Under the pieces are notes generated by a model. That model was not told where the DNA came from, did no database searches, and saw nothing but the letters and a program-made list of their open reading frames with translations. A program made the position numbers and the translations under genes. Positions 1-13,703 of a DNA stretch of 64,000 nt are shown piece after piece. Position 1 is the stretch's first letter, and the number at the start of each line of letters is the position of its first letter. The DNA is from Lunularia cruciata (taxonomy: Eukaryota > Streptophyta > Marchantiopsida > Lunulariales > Lunulariaceae): positions 46,750,501-46,814,500 of the forward strand of contig OX419761.1 of NCBI GenBank assembly GCA_948567375.1, written 5' to 3'.

Positions 1-865
1 TTTAAGCTATCATGTGTAGAATCTTCAAGTGCAGATCTCAAACTTGAGATTTTGCCCAAAATCACCTTGATCCCCAAAATCTATAATCTACCTCACACAA
101 TCTCTTCATATCCTCTCATGTATATGAGATGTACAAAATTCTCTCAAAGACATCATAATGAACTATAGAGTATACAACTTTATCCCAGTTTTCTAACATA
201 AATTTAGCCCTCACCTCCCCTAAAGTTCTCTCCAAGTGAATACTCATAGCCTCCTTTTGTCTAATATAGAATTGTACGCATAACATTACCTTCTAAAGAG
301 GTCCTCGTAATGGAATCAAAAATGTGAGCCGGCATGTCTCTCACTCATTATGAACCTCTGATTGCTATTATGGTAGCGCAACATGGACTAAGAAGGCAGG
401 GAACCCCAACTCCTTCATACTCCTCCAAGGCTTAACACTCCAAGACTCAAGACATTGCTCACTAGAGAACTCAATGAGAGAGAGCTAGTTGCAAATGAAA
501 GGATGATGAGTACCTCCTCACCTCTAGTTTATATACTTCTAAAATAATTACACACCAAAGTTACTAATCATTAGAGTAACTCAAGTTATTAGGCTAAAAG
601 TCAAGTAATTTCAAAATGTATAAAGGAATATCCATCTACATGGGTATATTCCACTAAACATGTGATCTTATCTTGACCCAACCACTAAGTCAAGGATTCC
701 TTCACATGGGCTATCCTTGGACTATAGAAGAATTTAAAATAGAAAGGCTTGCGGGTCCAAAAGTTCTCAATTCTTTCTTCAAAGCCAAACACCTAGGAAT
801 AATACCAAGTCAATACACTAGAATGCAAAATAGTGGTGCTCATTTTTTCTACTTCACTTTTTGTC
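1..865. other. AT-rich flank, no gene seen
   Basis: No coding region, RNA gene or repeat that I can name is visible here. The sequence is AT-rich and ends where clear similarity to the non-LTR element family begins (about 866). It may be older decayed repeat DNA. Confidence 0.5.
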
Positions 866-3800
866 CATCTAGGGAGATGAGTAACCATTCCTTCCAAAAC
901 CATATCATGCATAAGGTCCATAACCACAACATTTGCTATTCTTACCTGATTGTCTTGGACCAAGTAGAAGTTTACCCTGACACTTGTTGTTTACAAAGCA
1001 TACAAATACTCCATCCAAGCCAAGTATCCACTCTCTCGTATCATAGAAAACATTATGTCCCTACTAGCATCATGGGTAGCTATTTTTTGTCCTCCCAAAA
1101 GGATACCGTGTCATATGGACCGTTGTTGCATCTAACGTAGAACCACACTCACAAGTGAGTAATGAGGATGCAAATGGGTGGACCAAACCTAGGCAAAATC
1201 TCATCATTGTAAAAAAAGCAATTGGTGTGAATCAAAATGCACGGCCAAGCTAGGATCCAAAATCCTACACCCTTGTCGGGGCAAGAGCAAAGATGTACTC
1301 TCGTAGCATCAAAAATGGACAAGTCAACCAAGAAAGAATGTAGTGTATGCTCACATTATTGCTCCATCAAGGAAGACAATAAACCTCTAATCCAATCTGA
1401 TTACAATGAAGCAAAAGATTGAAAATCCTTGTCTGGATAAACTATCTCTTGTCTATTGCAAAAACTTTTGGAGAGAAAAGGATCCCTTCTCCACCTTTTT
1501 CATAGAAGTCTCCAAAACTGGCCTATCAACAATCACAAAATGAGACGAAAGTAGGGGTGCCAAGAGAGCACAAATATCCAAAATGCTAAAGGTGTCGTCT
1601 CTTCCATAGATAGCAAGCCAACCCTTGCATATAAGATCAGTAAAGACGTTTGTCTACATGCCAAATTCCCTATCACACACTCAAATGTTTTTGGTCCAAT
1701 GATATAACCAAAGACTCCCATAATCCTCCTATCAAAGGCTCTCAAACATGATACGATGGACAAGGAGAGGGGAATTATGCGGAAAAGGTAAGTCAGTTGA
1801 CAAGCAATACTACATGAGAGTATACCAAATGCCACTTGTGGATCTCCTAATAATGAAAAGCCATCCACATGGCAAACATCCTCTACAAGAGCAATGGCTA
1901 AGAAGTGTGTGACAAAATCCTCGGATCCTATTGGCATTCCAAAAACATGTAATCTATTTGTAGATGTGATACACTCCTTTTGAAGCTCAAGGTGGGGAAA
2001 GATACCTTAAGGGGACCATGCCCTACACTTTGACACCTTGACTTTCAAGCCTACTAATTGTAACTCAATAGTCAAGTGGTCAAAGGCCTACCTAATTTGA
2101 TCTACAAGGTGCGATGCGTGTATCATATGCCAAGGAGTGAAATACACAACGTGGCATGGCCAAAGTAGTAGATAAGAGAGCTCTAAAGTGAGCCACGGCA
2201 AATAAGGGTCCCCTTAAAGGATCTCGATGACGTGTACCAACAATTGACTCCAAGATGGTGACTTCTTCTTATGAACAATTGTGTTGGTAGTAAATGGAAG
2301 CAAGAGAGCCATAAAAAAGACTACACAAAAAGAATAAGACTTGCCAAGGATCCACCAGCCTCCCTAAGCTCTCTAAAGTTGGATGCCCAAGAGATGTTAT
2401 TGAAAGCATTCTCAGTATCCACCTATAGGACAATCCACTCCGGATGGATATCTAAGGGTGCCTTAATGCTTAGAGATATAACCTCACATCCTCCAAGTAT
2501 AGCTACTCTAAAATGATATGGATTGAGGTGTTGTTGGAAGTTAGAATGATGATGAAGCATAATGGTGAGGCTGACCAAATGCAAAAAGATCTCTCCAAAA
2601 GCAATCGGTCTAATGCTCTCCGTGTCCTTCTCCATAGCAAGAAGTCCACTAGCTCCTAATACCTGACAACAAACATAGGAATGTCTCCTCTCGCTATTGT
2701 TGTAGTCACTTGAAACAACTCGGTAAAACCACTAGAAGGATCATCTGCTTGAAACTAATTTCTAAGATGCTCATATATCATCCCTAACAAGCCTCTTGAG
2801 GAAAGGTGAGGAGTAGTGCACGATGCTTGTACAAAAAGTGACATAAAGGCTACTCAGGTTGATAAGCTAAAACCTTTAGAGATAATCTCTCTCTTGCCAT
2901 AGAATGTAGTGAGCATAGGGAAAAGATAAGTCTCATCAGTAGGACTAGCCATAGACAATGGGCGCTTATACTGCTCTACTAAACTCTCCAACTTGGCCCA
3001 ATGTCCTACACCATCATCATCAAGTGGACTTTGTGGTATATTGTGGCAAAACTTGTCTCCTAAAATGTGTAGCTCTAACATACTCCTCCTTAATGGCCGC
3101 CCAATCCCCCGCTCAAAATCAAACAAATCTAGCAATCACCTCTCTATGCCCCACATGTCCCTCTGTAGCATAACAAAGACACCATTGAGGGATTAAGAGG
3201 AATAGGAACCATGCTAACTTGTCCAAGGGATCATGTACCAAACAATCAAGTGGTAGGTAAAAAGCTTATCTAGCCTCATCATGGATTGTATGGGGTAGCC
3301 TATGGAATAGACGTGAACATGGGAAACTAATCTCAAACAATCCAAAATGTAAACCCACTTGAGAAGTTAGCCACTCTCACACCTCGATCGATATCCCTAG
3401 AATGGTCAACGAAAGGATAGAGAAAGTGTGTGTAATCTTGAGTGTCACTGTTGTCGATGTGGTAGTTTGCCTCATGTGAGCATACCAAGTGGTCCAATCA
3501 CAGTCTTTGTGCATACTTCTCACCTGGGTCTTTACCTTTTGTGAGGTAAAGCGTCGATGATGCACTAAGCATGGTGTATCTCAAGTCGCTCTAGGTATCC
3601 GTACATGGGGAGGTGTAACCATGGCTAGCACAGGAATAAAAATAGTAACATATGATGTTCCTCTCCATATCTTCTCATATTTGCAAAACTACAACCCTTC
3701 ACATCCCAACTCATGTAAAAAAATACAATCTCTCTAAACCCTAAAAACTATAAATTCTTGTAATTTTCAATTTCTATCTCAAAAATTTTCAAACTAAATT

Positions 3801-4180
3801 TTTATGGAACTCAATTATAAAAACCAATAGATGAGAAAGTGATAGGTTTAGAATTTCATGAAATGAAAATTCTAAACCTATCACTTTCAACGTGTAATGA
3901 TTATTCTAAAAAACCTAAATACTCTCATAATTTTCTGCTCAATTCTCCGTAGTTATCCATCTAGATATAAATAGAATCTAATATTCACTCAAGTGTTACA
4001 TCCTAGAGAGCTCTCAAAAAATATATATTTTTTCCTCTCACATCTCTCCCTCTTCCCTCTTGTCTCCACAATCTCTTTGAACTCCATAAGGTCCCACATC
4101 CAGGTCCAAAAAAAGCTCTTCCCTTTTGTCTCCACACTCTCTTTGAACTCCATCAGGTCCCACCTCGAGGTCAAAAAATG
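866..4180 (-). mobile_element. Non-LTR retrotransposon copy A (RLE type), 3'-truncated and decayed
   Basis: Read on the minus strand, this aligns almost throughout with copy C (44635-48425). From right to left it holds a GA-rich 5' leader, a C2H2 finger region, reverse transcriptase, and a C-terminal zinc knuckle with nuclease start. Reverse transcriptase motif A is still legible near 2415-2440 (DTENAFN). Motif C near 2110-2130 reads LAYD instead of LADD, so a catalytic Asp is lost. The copy stops at 866, about 370 bp before the 3' end of the coding region in copy C, and lacks the 3' UTR; this points to later deletion rather than the usual 5' truncation. Stops and frameshifts are frequent, and differences from copy C are mostly C-to-T and G-to-A. 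Confidence 0.8.
3835..3888. repeat. Perfect 22 bp inverted repeat, 10 nt loop
   Basis: Arms at 3835-3856 and 3867-3888 are exact reverse complements, separated by 10 nt. It lies in the 5' leader of non-LTR copy A. The matching leader positions of copies B and C lack the paired arm, so the hairpin arose as a local inverted duplication in this copy. Confidence 0.85.
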
Positions 4181-4185
4181 GTCAT
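4061..4185. repeat. Two-copy tandem repeat, 66 bp period, at the 5' end of copy A
   Basis: A unit beginning TGTCTCCACA followed by a CTCTTTGAACTCCAT-like stretch occurs at 4061 and again at 4127. It sits at the outermost 5' end of the element; copies B and C show one GA/CT-rich unit here. It could be a repeated promoter-like 5' UTR unit or a local duplication. Confidence 0.7.
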
Positions 4186-4734
4186 AAATGTAGAAAGTCA
4201 ACCAGGCGAGCATTCTTTTCCTAAAGAGAAATAACACTACTCGACGTTAACTGAGCCCCTAAAATCTACCAAAAGGTAATCGGGGAGCCCATATTTGTCA
4301 ACATCAAAGAAGGAGTACAAAGAATCCATCCACGAGTTTATCCCCACTCCATTATTATTAGAGCCGGATAGCATCTATTCAATTGGTTAGCTTTATGATT
4401 CTAGAAATTTTTCGGAGATTGTGTATCATGCAAGTGACAGGAGGTCATACGCATTGTGACAGTTGAATAGAAAGTCTTCAGGAAATGTTATATCCGTACT
4501 TATTACAGGCATGCGCTGTGATGTACAGCAACAATCCCCTTTCAATACGGATTGGGTAGGTGGGTGCGGGTAACTGGTCTTTATGGGTGGTAGTTTATGG
4601 TCCGAGGTGAGATAGAGGCGTATATTTGAACCCTTTTCAGCTCTACTCTGCGCCTCCACTTCTCTCGGGTCGTGTCAATAGCTCCGAGTCACCACCATTT
4701 CTGGCGCCAGCTCTGCTTTCCTCTCTCTGGAAGG
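4186..4734. other. Intergenic, no gene seen
   Basis: Transition from AT-rich repeat DNA to the GC-richer island containing the O-methyltransferase gene. No ORF, RNA gene or repeat could be supported. Confidence 0.4.
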
Positions 4735-4815
4735 GAAAAGGGCGCCCGCGAAGGATGGGAACACCCCATCAAGCCGTAGAAGGGTGAGACAAAGTAGGTA
4801 AAATTGGGCTAGGCT
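4735..4815 (-). mobile_element. Isolated 3' tail of the non-LTR family
   Basis: About 80 bp matches, on the minus strand, the 3' UTR end of copy C (44670-44761) and of copy B (12425-12510). Shared blocks include GAAGGATGGGAA, CCCCATCAAGCCGTA and GGGCTAGGCTC. No coding part of the element is present. The simplest reading is an extremely 5'-truncated insertion, as target-primed reverse transcription often makes. It lies about 1 kb upstream of the O-methyltransferase start codon. Confidence 0.7.
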
Positions 4816-5784
4816 CTCTCTGGAAGTAGGGGAACGTCTTCAGTTCGACTGCCCTATTACTGGTAGTGGAGTGGTAGTCAAGTGCAGAAGATAGAAGTAT
4901 TGGTGAGACAGAGGATGTGCTCAACTTGAGAACCACCAACATCCAGAAGCCCGCTCTGTTTTACATTCGATCCGTGACCTTCGTGTAGTCCCCTGCTTCT
5001 CTAGCATCAGCTGCACTTGAACTGCCGACGTGCGGGAGAGGACCTCGTAGAGCGATCGACTGAGCTTCTTACAAACCCACCTGCAATTCGTGAAGTTGCA
5101 GCATAAGTCGGCCGTGCAACAGGGAGTGAAAGATCAACAATATCAAGCCCACCTCTGTGCAGGTGAACAATGTGCCCTTGTTTCTTCTACCAGGATTTCG
5201 TTGAATCTGGTTTGAAATTGTCCCTGCTGAGTTCGCTCCCTGAGGTATGTAGATTAGATCAAGCTTGCACCAGCTGACAGGAGGGTTAGTTAGCATTGTT
5301 GACGGAATGTCTGCCGAGAGCGGAATTTTGAACAGGAATGAACAGGACTATGAAATGCCGACAAAGCCTGATCACTCATGATCTATGTGCACCATTGTAG
5401 TTGTTTCATATCTACGTCCTTTTCTTTCTTCGTTCCAGTTGTTTCTCGCGAGCTACGAGATTGCCACATTGTCTTTTGAGAGATTTCCTAGGTGATGTAA
5501 AATGTCGAGGCAGCCAGTTGTTGCCGGAGTTGAAAATTCCTATGGATCCTCTTTGTTTATCGAATGTAGGTCACGTCTGATTTGGACTCATTCCAGGATA
5601 AGAAGAATAGAGGAAGAAGGCAGCCCATTTTGGTGCTGCTGGATGTGCGGCAAGAGCTTTTCTTCACAATCCATGTGAAGGGTAGAAACGTTTTAGAGCC
5701 CACAGGAGGGATTGCGCGTTTAGCATTTTTCTCTGACTGTCCCTCGAGCTCACGAAATTGTGCATCTTGTGCACAGGTTTGACA
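4816..5784 (+). other. Upstream region of the O-methyltransferase gene
   Basis: GC-richer non-coding sequence preceding the start codon at 5785. It probably contains the promoter and 5' UTR. I cannot place a transcription start, TATA box or leader intron with confidence. An acceptor-like CAG lies just before the start (about 5774-5776), so a 5' UTR intron is possible. Confidence 0.35.
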
Positions 5785-7881
<2,097 letters not shown>

Positions 7882-8865
7882 ACATCCTTCACATTCATCA
7901 TCTAGTCCATGAGCCCAAAACAATATGGGTTTGAAGCAATTATTTCTAGGCCCGCAATGCTGCCTTCAGTGCCACAGACGAAAACCACCTGACCTCACTC
8001 TATTTCCATTCCGCCTATGGTATGCATACCAATTGATTGACCCCAACCCTTAAATTGTCGGAGGTATGAAGCTGAACGGGCCGAATATTGATATAATCCA
8101 ATGAGCCAGATTTTCTGTTCAAAGCAATGGATCCTGTGCCATCCCATTCACAGGTTACTCCTTGATAAGTTCTACTGGGAGCTAGATGTTTGGGGCATTT
8201 ATCTCTCCCAACTGACGGGATTCATAGCTATCGAGAGAAGCTGAAACAATCCGTTCACCAAGGCTCCCGTCAGCTTTAGTTATTTTGAACACTTAATATT
8301 CAGTCCAATTTGAGGTACACAGTTTACCAAGAACAGGATAGTGAACGACAGCTGTTTGGTGTTCAGTTGAATGTGGCTTATAGGTATGGGTAGTAAATTT
8401 CAACCAGCAGAATCTGTTTGAAGCCTATCTATTTCAACGTAAACACTTTGCGAGAGGGGATTTTCACATGTGAACTTCTAAATTTCGTGCAAACATTTTC
8501 TAATGAGCCCTGTGTCGGCCTGTTTTCTGTTCTGAGAAACTGTTTTGCACCTTTCTTGGCCTCGATCGCCTACATTACAGAGGATAGTTCGTCAATGCCC
8601 TTGTTTCCAAGGTCGCCAGTCGATTACCCAATTGCCTACATACTTGAGTGGTTCCTCTAGTTAAATTCTGTTTGAGCATTTGCTGTTGGGTTTTTGGCCG
8701 ACACCTGGAGACACGTCACGTAGTCCACATCCAGGCAGGAAAGTCTTTTGTTTGTGCGATATTGTCCTGCGGGTCCAAACATGTTTCAACAGCTTTGCAA
8801 CCCGGAGCAAGGCCTCTAATTTTTAACTAGTGAAGAATGCCGAAGTGTTACCGGAATAAGTAAGA
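7882..8865. other. 3' flank of the O-methyltransferase gene
   Basis: GC composition is like the gene. It should contain the 3' UTR, but no clear poly(A) signal could be fixed. Short open stretches at 8418-8830 have no recognisable similarity. The island ends at about 8866, where the non-LTR copy B begins. Confidence 0.4.
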
Positions 8866-11800
8866 TTCGGAGGCTGCGGGAGAGTGTGGAGACGGGAGAG
8901 GAGAGGGAGAGACGGGAGAAGATATATCGATCATTTTTTATGGTTCTTTAGAATCTAGCACTTAGGAGTGAATAGTTTGTTCTCTTCATTTTTCAATTTT
9001 GGGTTCCATGTGTATTTAGATTGAAAATTGCATACAATTCAATAAAAAGTTAAGAAGATTTTAAATTTTAATCATTATACATTGATAATGATAAATCAAG
9101 AATTTTTAATCTTTGATTTTTATAATTAAATTTAATAGAAATTTAGTTTTAAAATTTTATAAATAAAAATTGAAAATTTACAATTTTTAGAGATGGAGAG
9201 ATTATATTTTTATATAAATTTGGATATGATGAGTTGTGGTTTTTAAGATATGGGAATATATGAAAAACAATATCATTATCATTATCATTATTCCCGTGTT
9301 AGCCATGATTACACCTTCCCATACGAGATCGCTTAGAGCAATTCGAGATGCACCATGCCGGTGTATCATCATTATTTTATTTTGTAAGGGGTAAAGACCC
9401 ATATGGGAAGGATACACAATGACTATAATTGGATCACTTGGGATTCACACGTGCAATGATCAACATCAGTGACACTCGAGATTACATATGCTTCTTCTGT
9501 CCCTTCGTTGATCGTTCTAGGGTTATAGATCAAGTCGTGGGAGTGGTTAGCTTCTCATGTGGGTTGCATTTTAGTGTTATTTGAAACTAATTTTCCATGT
9601 CCATGCCTATTCCTTATGCTTCCCCGCACACTCCGTGATGAGGCTAGATAGGCTTTTCATCTACCACTTGATCGTTTGGTACGTGATCCCTTGGACGAGT
9701 TAGCATGGTTCATATTCCTCTTACTCCCTTGATGTTGTCTTTTGTTATGCTAGAGGGGGACATAGGGAGGTGACTGCTAGATTTTGTCTATTCCGAGCAG
9801 GGGATTGGACAGCCTTTCAAGAAGAGTCTATTAGGGCTACACAATTTAGGAGACAAGCATCACCATAGGATACCAAAGAGTCCACTCGATTACGACAATG
9901 TAGGACATTGGATCAGGCGGGAGAGTTTAGTAGAGCAACACGAGTGCTACACCCTTTGTTTATGGTGAGTCTTGCTGATGAGACTATCTCTTCCCTATGC
10001 TCACTACATCCTATAGCAATAGAGGGACTACCACTAGAGGTCTTAGATTATAAGCCTGAGCAACCTTTGTGTCTTGATAGGTCACTATTTGCACAAGCAT
10101 TGTGCATTGCCCCTCCCCTTTCCTCATGAGGCTTGTCAAGGATGGTTTATGAGCACTTTAGAGATTACTTCCAGGCAGATGATCCTTCTAGTGGTTTTAT
10201 CGAGTTGTTTCAAGTAGCTACAACAGTAGAGAGAGGAGACATTCCTATGTTTATTAGTCAAGTTTTAGGTGTTAGTTGACTTCTCGCAATGGAGAAGGAC
10301 ACGAGGGATATTAGACCAATTGCTATTGGAGAGATCTTTTTGCGTTTGGTCAGTCGTACCATTGTCCTTCAACATTGTTCTCACTTTCGACAACACCTCA
10401 ATCCACATCAATTTGGAGTAGCTACATCTAGAGGATGTGGGGCTATATCTCTAGGCATTAGAGCACTCCTAGATATCCATTCGAAATGGGTTGTCCTACA
10501 TGTGGATGGTGAGAATGCTTTTAATAGCATCTCACGACATCCATCTTTAGAGAGCTTAGGGAGGCTGGTGGATCCTTGGCGAGTCTCATACCTTTAGTGC
10601 GGTCTTTTTATGGTTCTCTTGCTTCCCTTTATTACAAACACAATGGTTCACAGGAAGGAGTCAACTATTGGTACATGTTAGGGAGATCCTTTGGGGGGAC
10701 CATTATTTCCCACGGCTCACTTTAGAGTTCTCCTATCCACTACTTTGGCCATGCCAGGTTGTGTATTTCTCTCCTTGGCAGATGATACACACATTGTAGG
10801 CCCTATAGATCAGATTAGGTAGGCTTTGACTACTTGACTACTGAGCTACATCTACTAGGCTTGAAAGTCAAGGTGTCAAAGTGCAAGGCATGATTCCCTT
10901 TAGGTATCCCTCCCCACCTTGAGCTTCCAAAGGGGTGTATCACATCCACAGATGGACTTCGTGTTCTTGGAGTGCCAGTAGGATCGGAGAATTTTGTCAC
11001 ATGTTTCTTAGACGATGCCTTTGTAGAGGATGTTCTCCATGTGGATGACCTTCCATTACTAGGAGATATGTAGGTAGCATTTTGTATACTCTCCTCGATT
11101 ATTGCTTGTCGACCATACTACCTCATCCGTATAGTTCCTCCCTCATTGTCCTTCCTGTCACGTTTGAGAGCATTTGATATGAGGATTATGGGAGTCTTTG
11201 GTAATATTATTAGACCAAGGACATTTGAGTGTGTGAAAATGGATTTGGCATGTAGACAAATGGCTTTGTCGATCTCATGTGGTGGGGTTGGCTTGCTATC
11301 TATGGAGGAGACAACACTTATAGCATTTTTGGGTAGTTGGGCTCTCTTGGCACCCCTACTTTCTTCTTGTTTTGTGGTTGTTGATAGGCCGATTTTGGAG
11401 ACTTATGTGGTAGAGGTGGAAGGAAGATCCTTTTCTCTCGAGGTGTTATTGCGGCAGACGAGAGATAGTCTATCCCCATGAGCACGAGAGGATTTTCCAC
11501 CTTTTGCTTCACTATCATCAGATTAGACTAGAGGTTTACAGTCTTCCTTGATAGAGCGGTAGTGTGAGCATACGCTACATTCTCTCTTAGTCGACTCGTC
11601 CATTCCTCAAGCTACTAGAGCACGTCTTTGCTCTTGCTCCGGCAAGGGTGCAGGCTCTTGGATCCTAGCTTGATCGTGCATTAGGGCATTTTGACTGGCA
11701 CCAATTACTTTCTCTAAAGGGATGAGGTTTTGCCTAGGTTTAGTCCACCTATCTGCATCTTCATTTCTCACTTGTGAGTGTGGTTCTACACTAGATGCAC

Positions 11801-12520
11801 CAACGGTCCACATGACACGCCGTCCTTTTGGAGGATAGAGGATAACTACCCATGATGCCATTAGGGACATAGTTTTTGCTATGGCACGAGAGAGTGGATA
11901 CTCGGCTTGGAGGGAGCGTTTGTATGTTTTGCAGACGACATGTGTCAAGGTAGACTTATACTTGGTCCAAGATGATCAAGTTGCAATAGCGGATGTCGTG
12001 GTTATGGACCCTACGTAGGATACAGTTTTGGAGGGAATGATTACCCATCTCCCTGGATGGGCGGCGAATGCAACAGCAGATTGCAAGGTCTCCAAGTATA
12101 GGAGCATGCAATGAGATCACATCTTTGTTCCTCTAGCCTTGGAGTTATATGGAGCGATGGACATGGCATTTGACACATTTGTTAGAGAGTGCACGGGAGC
12201 TTATCATGTTAAGCGTAAGGGGTACCACTCTCACTCTTATACTTTGTAGTATATTTTAAACAACGTGTGTCTATTGCTCTAAAGAGAGCAGTGGCTGGTG
12301 CAATCCATAGGAGAACAATCACATTAGATGATATTTCTTTATATGCTCCAATTGTATGTAGATCGTACGACTTGCATAGCTCGAATATCTTAGGTACGGT
12401 AGGGCAAATTTTTCATATAGACTCAATTGGGGCTTAGCTCCATGTTACCAGTCTTCACTTTTTTTGTCAGCTTGATTGTGTCTTCCCATCCTTCTCTTTT
12501 CCTCCACGTTGTTCTTCTCA
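8866..12520 (+). mobile_element. Non-LTR retrotransposon copy B (RLE type), near full length
   Basis: Plus-strand copy aligning end to end with the reverse complement of copy C: GA-rich 5' end (8870-8925), AT-rich leader to about 9230, coding region to about 12437, then a 3' UTR whose GGGGCTTAGC start and CTTCCCATCCTTCTC block match copy C. At about 3.65 kb it is, with copy C, the most complete member. It inserted just downstream of the O-methyltransferase gene. I could not define a target-site duplication. Confidence 0.85.
9228..12437 (+). pseudogene. Zinc finger / reverse transcriptase / restriction-like endonuclease polyprotein, copy B
   Basis: Decayed single-ORF polyprotein. Order: C2H2 finger remnant (about 9340-9420), reverse transcriptase entry with DTRDIRPIAIGEIF (10298-10340), motif A HVDGENAFNSISR (about 10498-10536), motif C LADDTHIVG (about 10777-10803), a thumb and connection region (11146-11481), then the zinc knuckle and nuclease region (about 11650-12100, partly in other frames). 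The catalytic Asp residues of motifs A and C are present. Several stops sit where copy C has CGA or CAG, for example near 10128, 10279 and 11070. No AP-type endonuclease domain is visible, unlike L1-type plant LINEs. Confidence 0.75.
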
Positions 12521-13620
12521 AAGATGAATGCAAGACTTCTCTTGGGGCTCATGTGAGCATATAGTATTGTAGGACTTCAACCTTTATTAGGAAATAGTAC
12601 AACCGCACTTTCAACTGGTCCATGCAGGTCCTAAACGACCCAGAGGGTACAAGACACCACATCACATATAGCGAACAAAGTCAATCCGGTAAACAGTGTT
12701 TCGGAAGACGAGCAACATACCCGGTAACACTTCTACCCCCAAAGTGGACCATGGTATGATGCAAATCGAGCCTGCCGAGAGAGAATCCCAGCCAAAGAAA
12801 GTGATCGTAGTTAGTAATGAGTTTTGTGGAACTCCTAGAGACTAACCAACCGGCAATGGTAGGATGTACGTAGAACAAAGCAACTTTTGATTGCAATGCT
12901 CTGTACACTTGAATTGATGGTGAAAGAACAGCCTGTCAGGCAACAGTGGACATGTTTTTGGGACACCTCGACCGCCAGACCGCACATAACTACGGTTGAT
13001 AGAATGCAGGTCAGGAGTCTTCTCCGCCTCTTCTCAGTCGTCTCTTGTGCTTACTTTTCTAAGAGGTCTTGTTTGCGAAGTTTTATACAATTTCTAAACT
13101 TCGATAAATCTGTACGGGATCACTTTAGTATAATTTCTAAACTATATTTATGAGGTGTTTGATTAATCTATACAAGATCATTTGAAAAGCATATTTGAAT
13201 AGATTATGGAGATTTGTCCAAATTTTTTATTGAGAAGAAATAAAAAATATAGATTTTATATAATCATATTTTAAATTATTAATTAATGTTAATTATATTT
13301 ACTGTTATTTTATTTTATTTTATTTAAAAATTTTTGAGAGAAAATTCAAGAGAAATCTTAATAAGCTGTTGGAAAGTACCTTTCATTTCAATAAGGTAGG
13401 CACTGGTTGGTTCCAATTGATGTTCATTGGTGTTGGTTTGTGTTGATATTTCAAATATATTCTTGTGGTAATCTAATTTGTTAGCCACATCATATATTTA
13501 TTTATTACAAATGCACCTAAACATCAGTAAATGGACATGTGACTTTTCGAAATGAATAGAAATTCGATAAAAAATTTGTAAAAAAAATTTCAATAGATTT
13601 AGTTATTAGCTTCTCGGCGA

Positions 13621-13703
13621 GTTATGAAATTCACAAAAAGTATTACAAAATTTATTATTTCGAGTTATGAAATTCACAAAAAGTATTACAAAATTTATTA
13701 TTT
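13621..13703. repeat. 43 bp tandem duplication
   Basis: A 43 bp unit at 13621-13663 is followed by a 40 bp identical second copy at 13664-13703, in AT-rich non-coding DNA. The exact identity implies a recent duplication. Confidence 0.9.

Noticed and set aside
8838-12731. 13 bp inverted match GAAGTGTTACCGG / CCGGTAACACTTC on both sides of non-LTR copy B
   Set aside because: Similarity stops abruptly after 13 bp and non-LTR elements have no inverted repeats; probably chance.
12681-12908. Minus-strand 75-codon open stretch in GC-richer DNA
   Set aside because: No family similarity, no start context and no splice partners.
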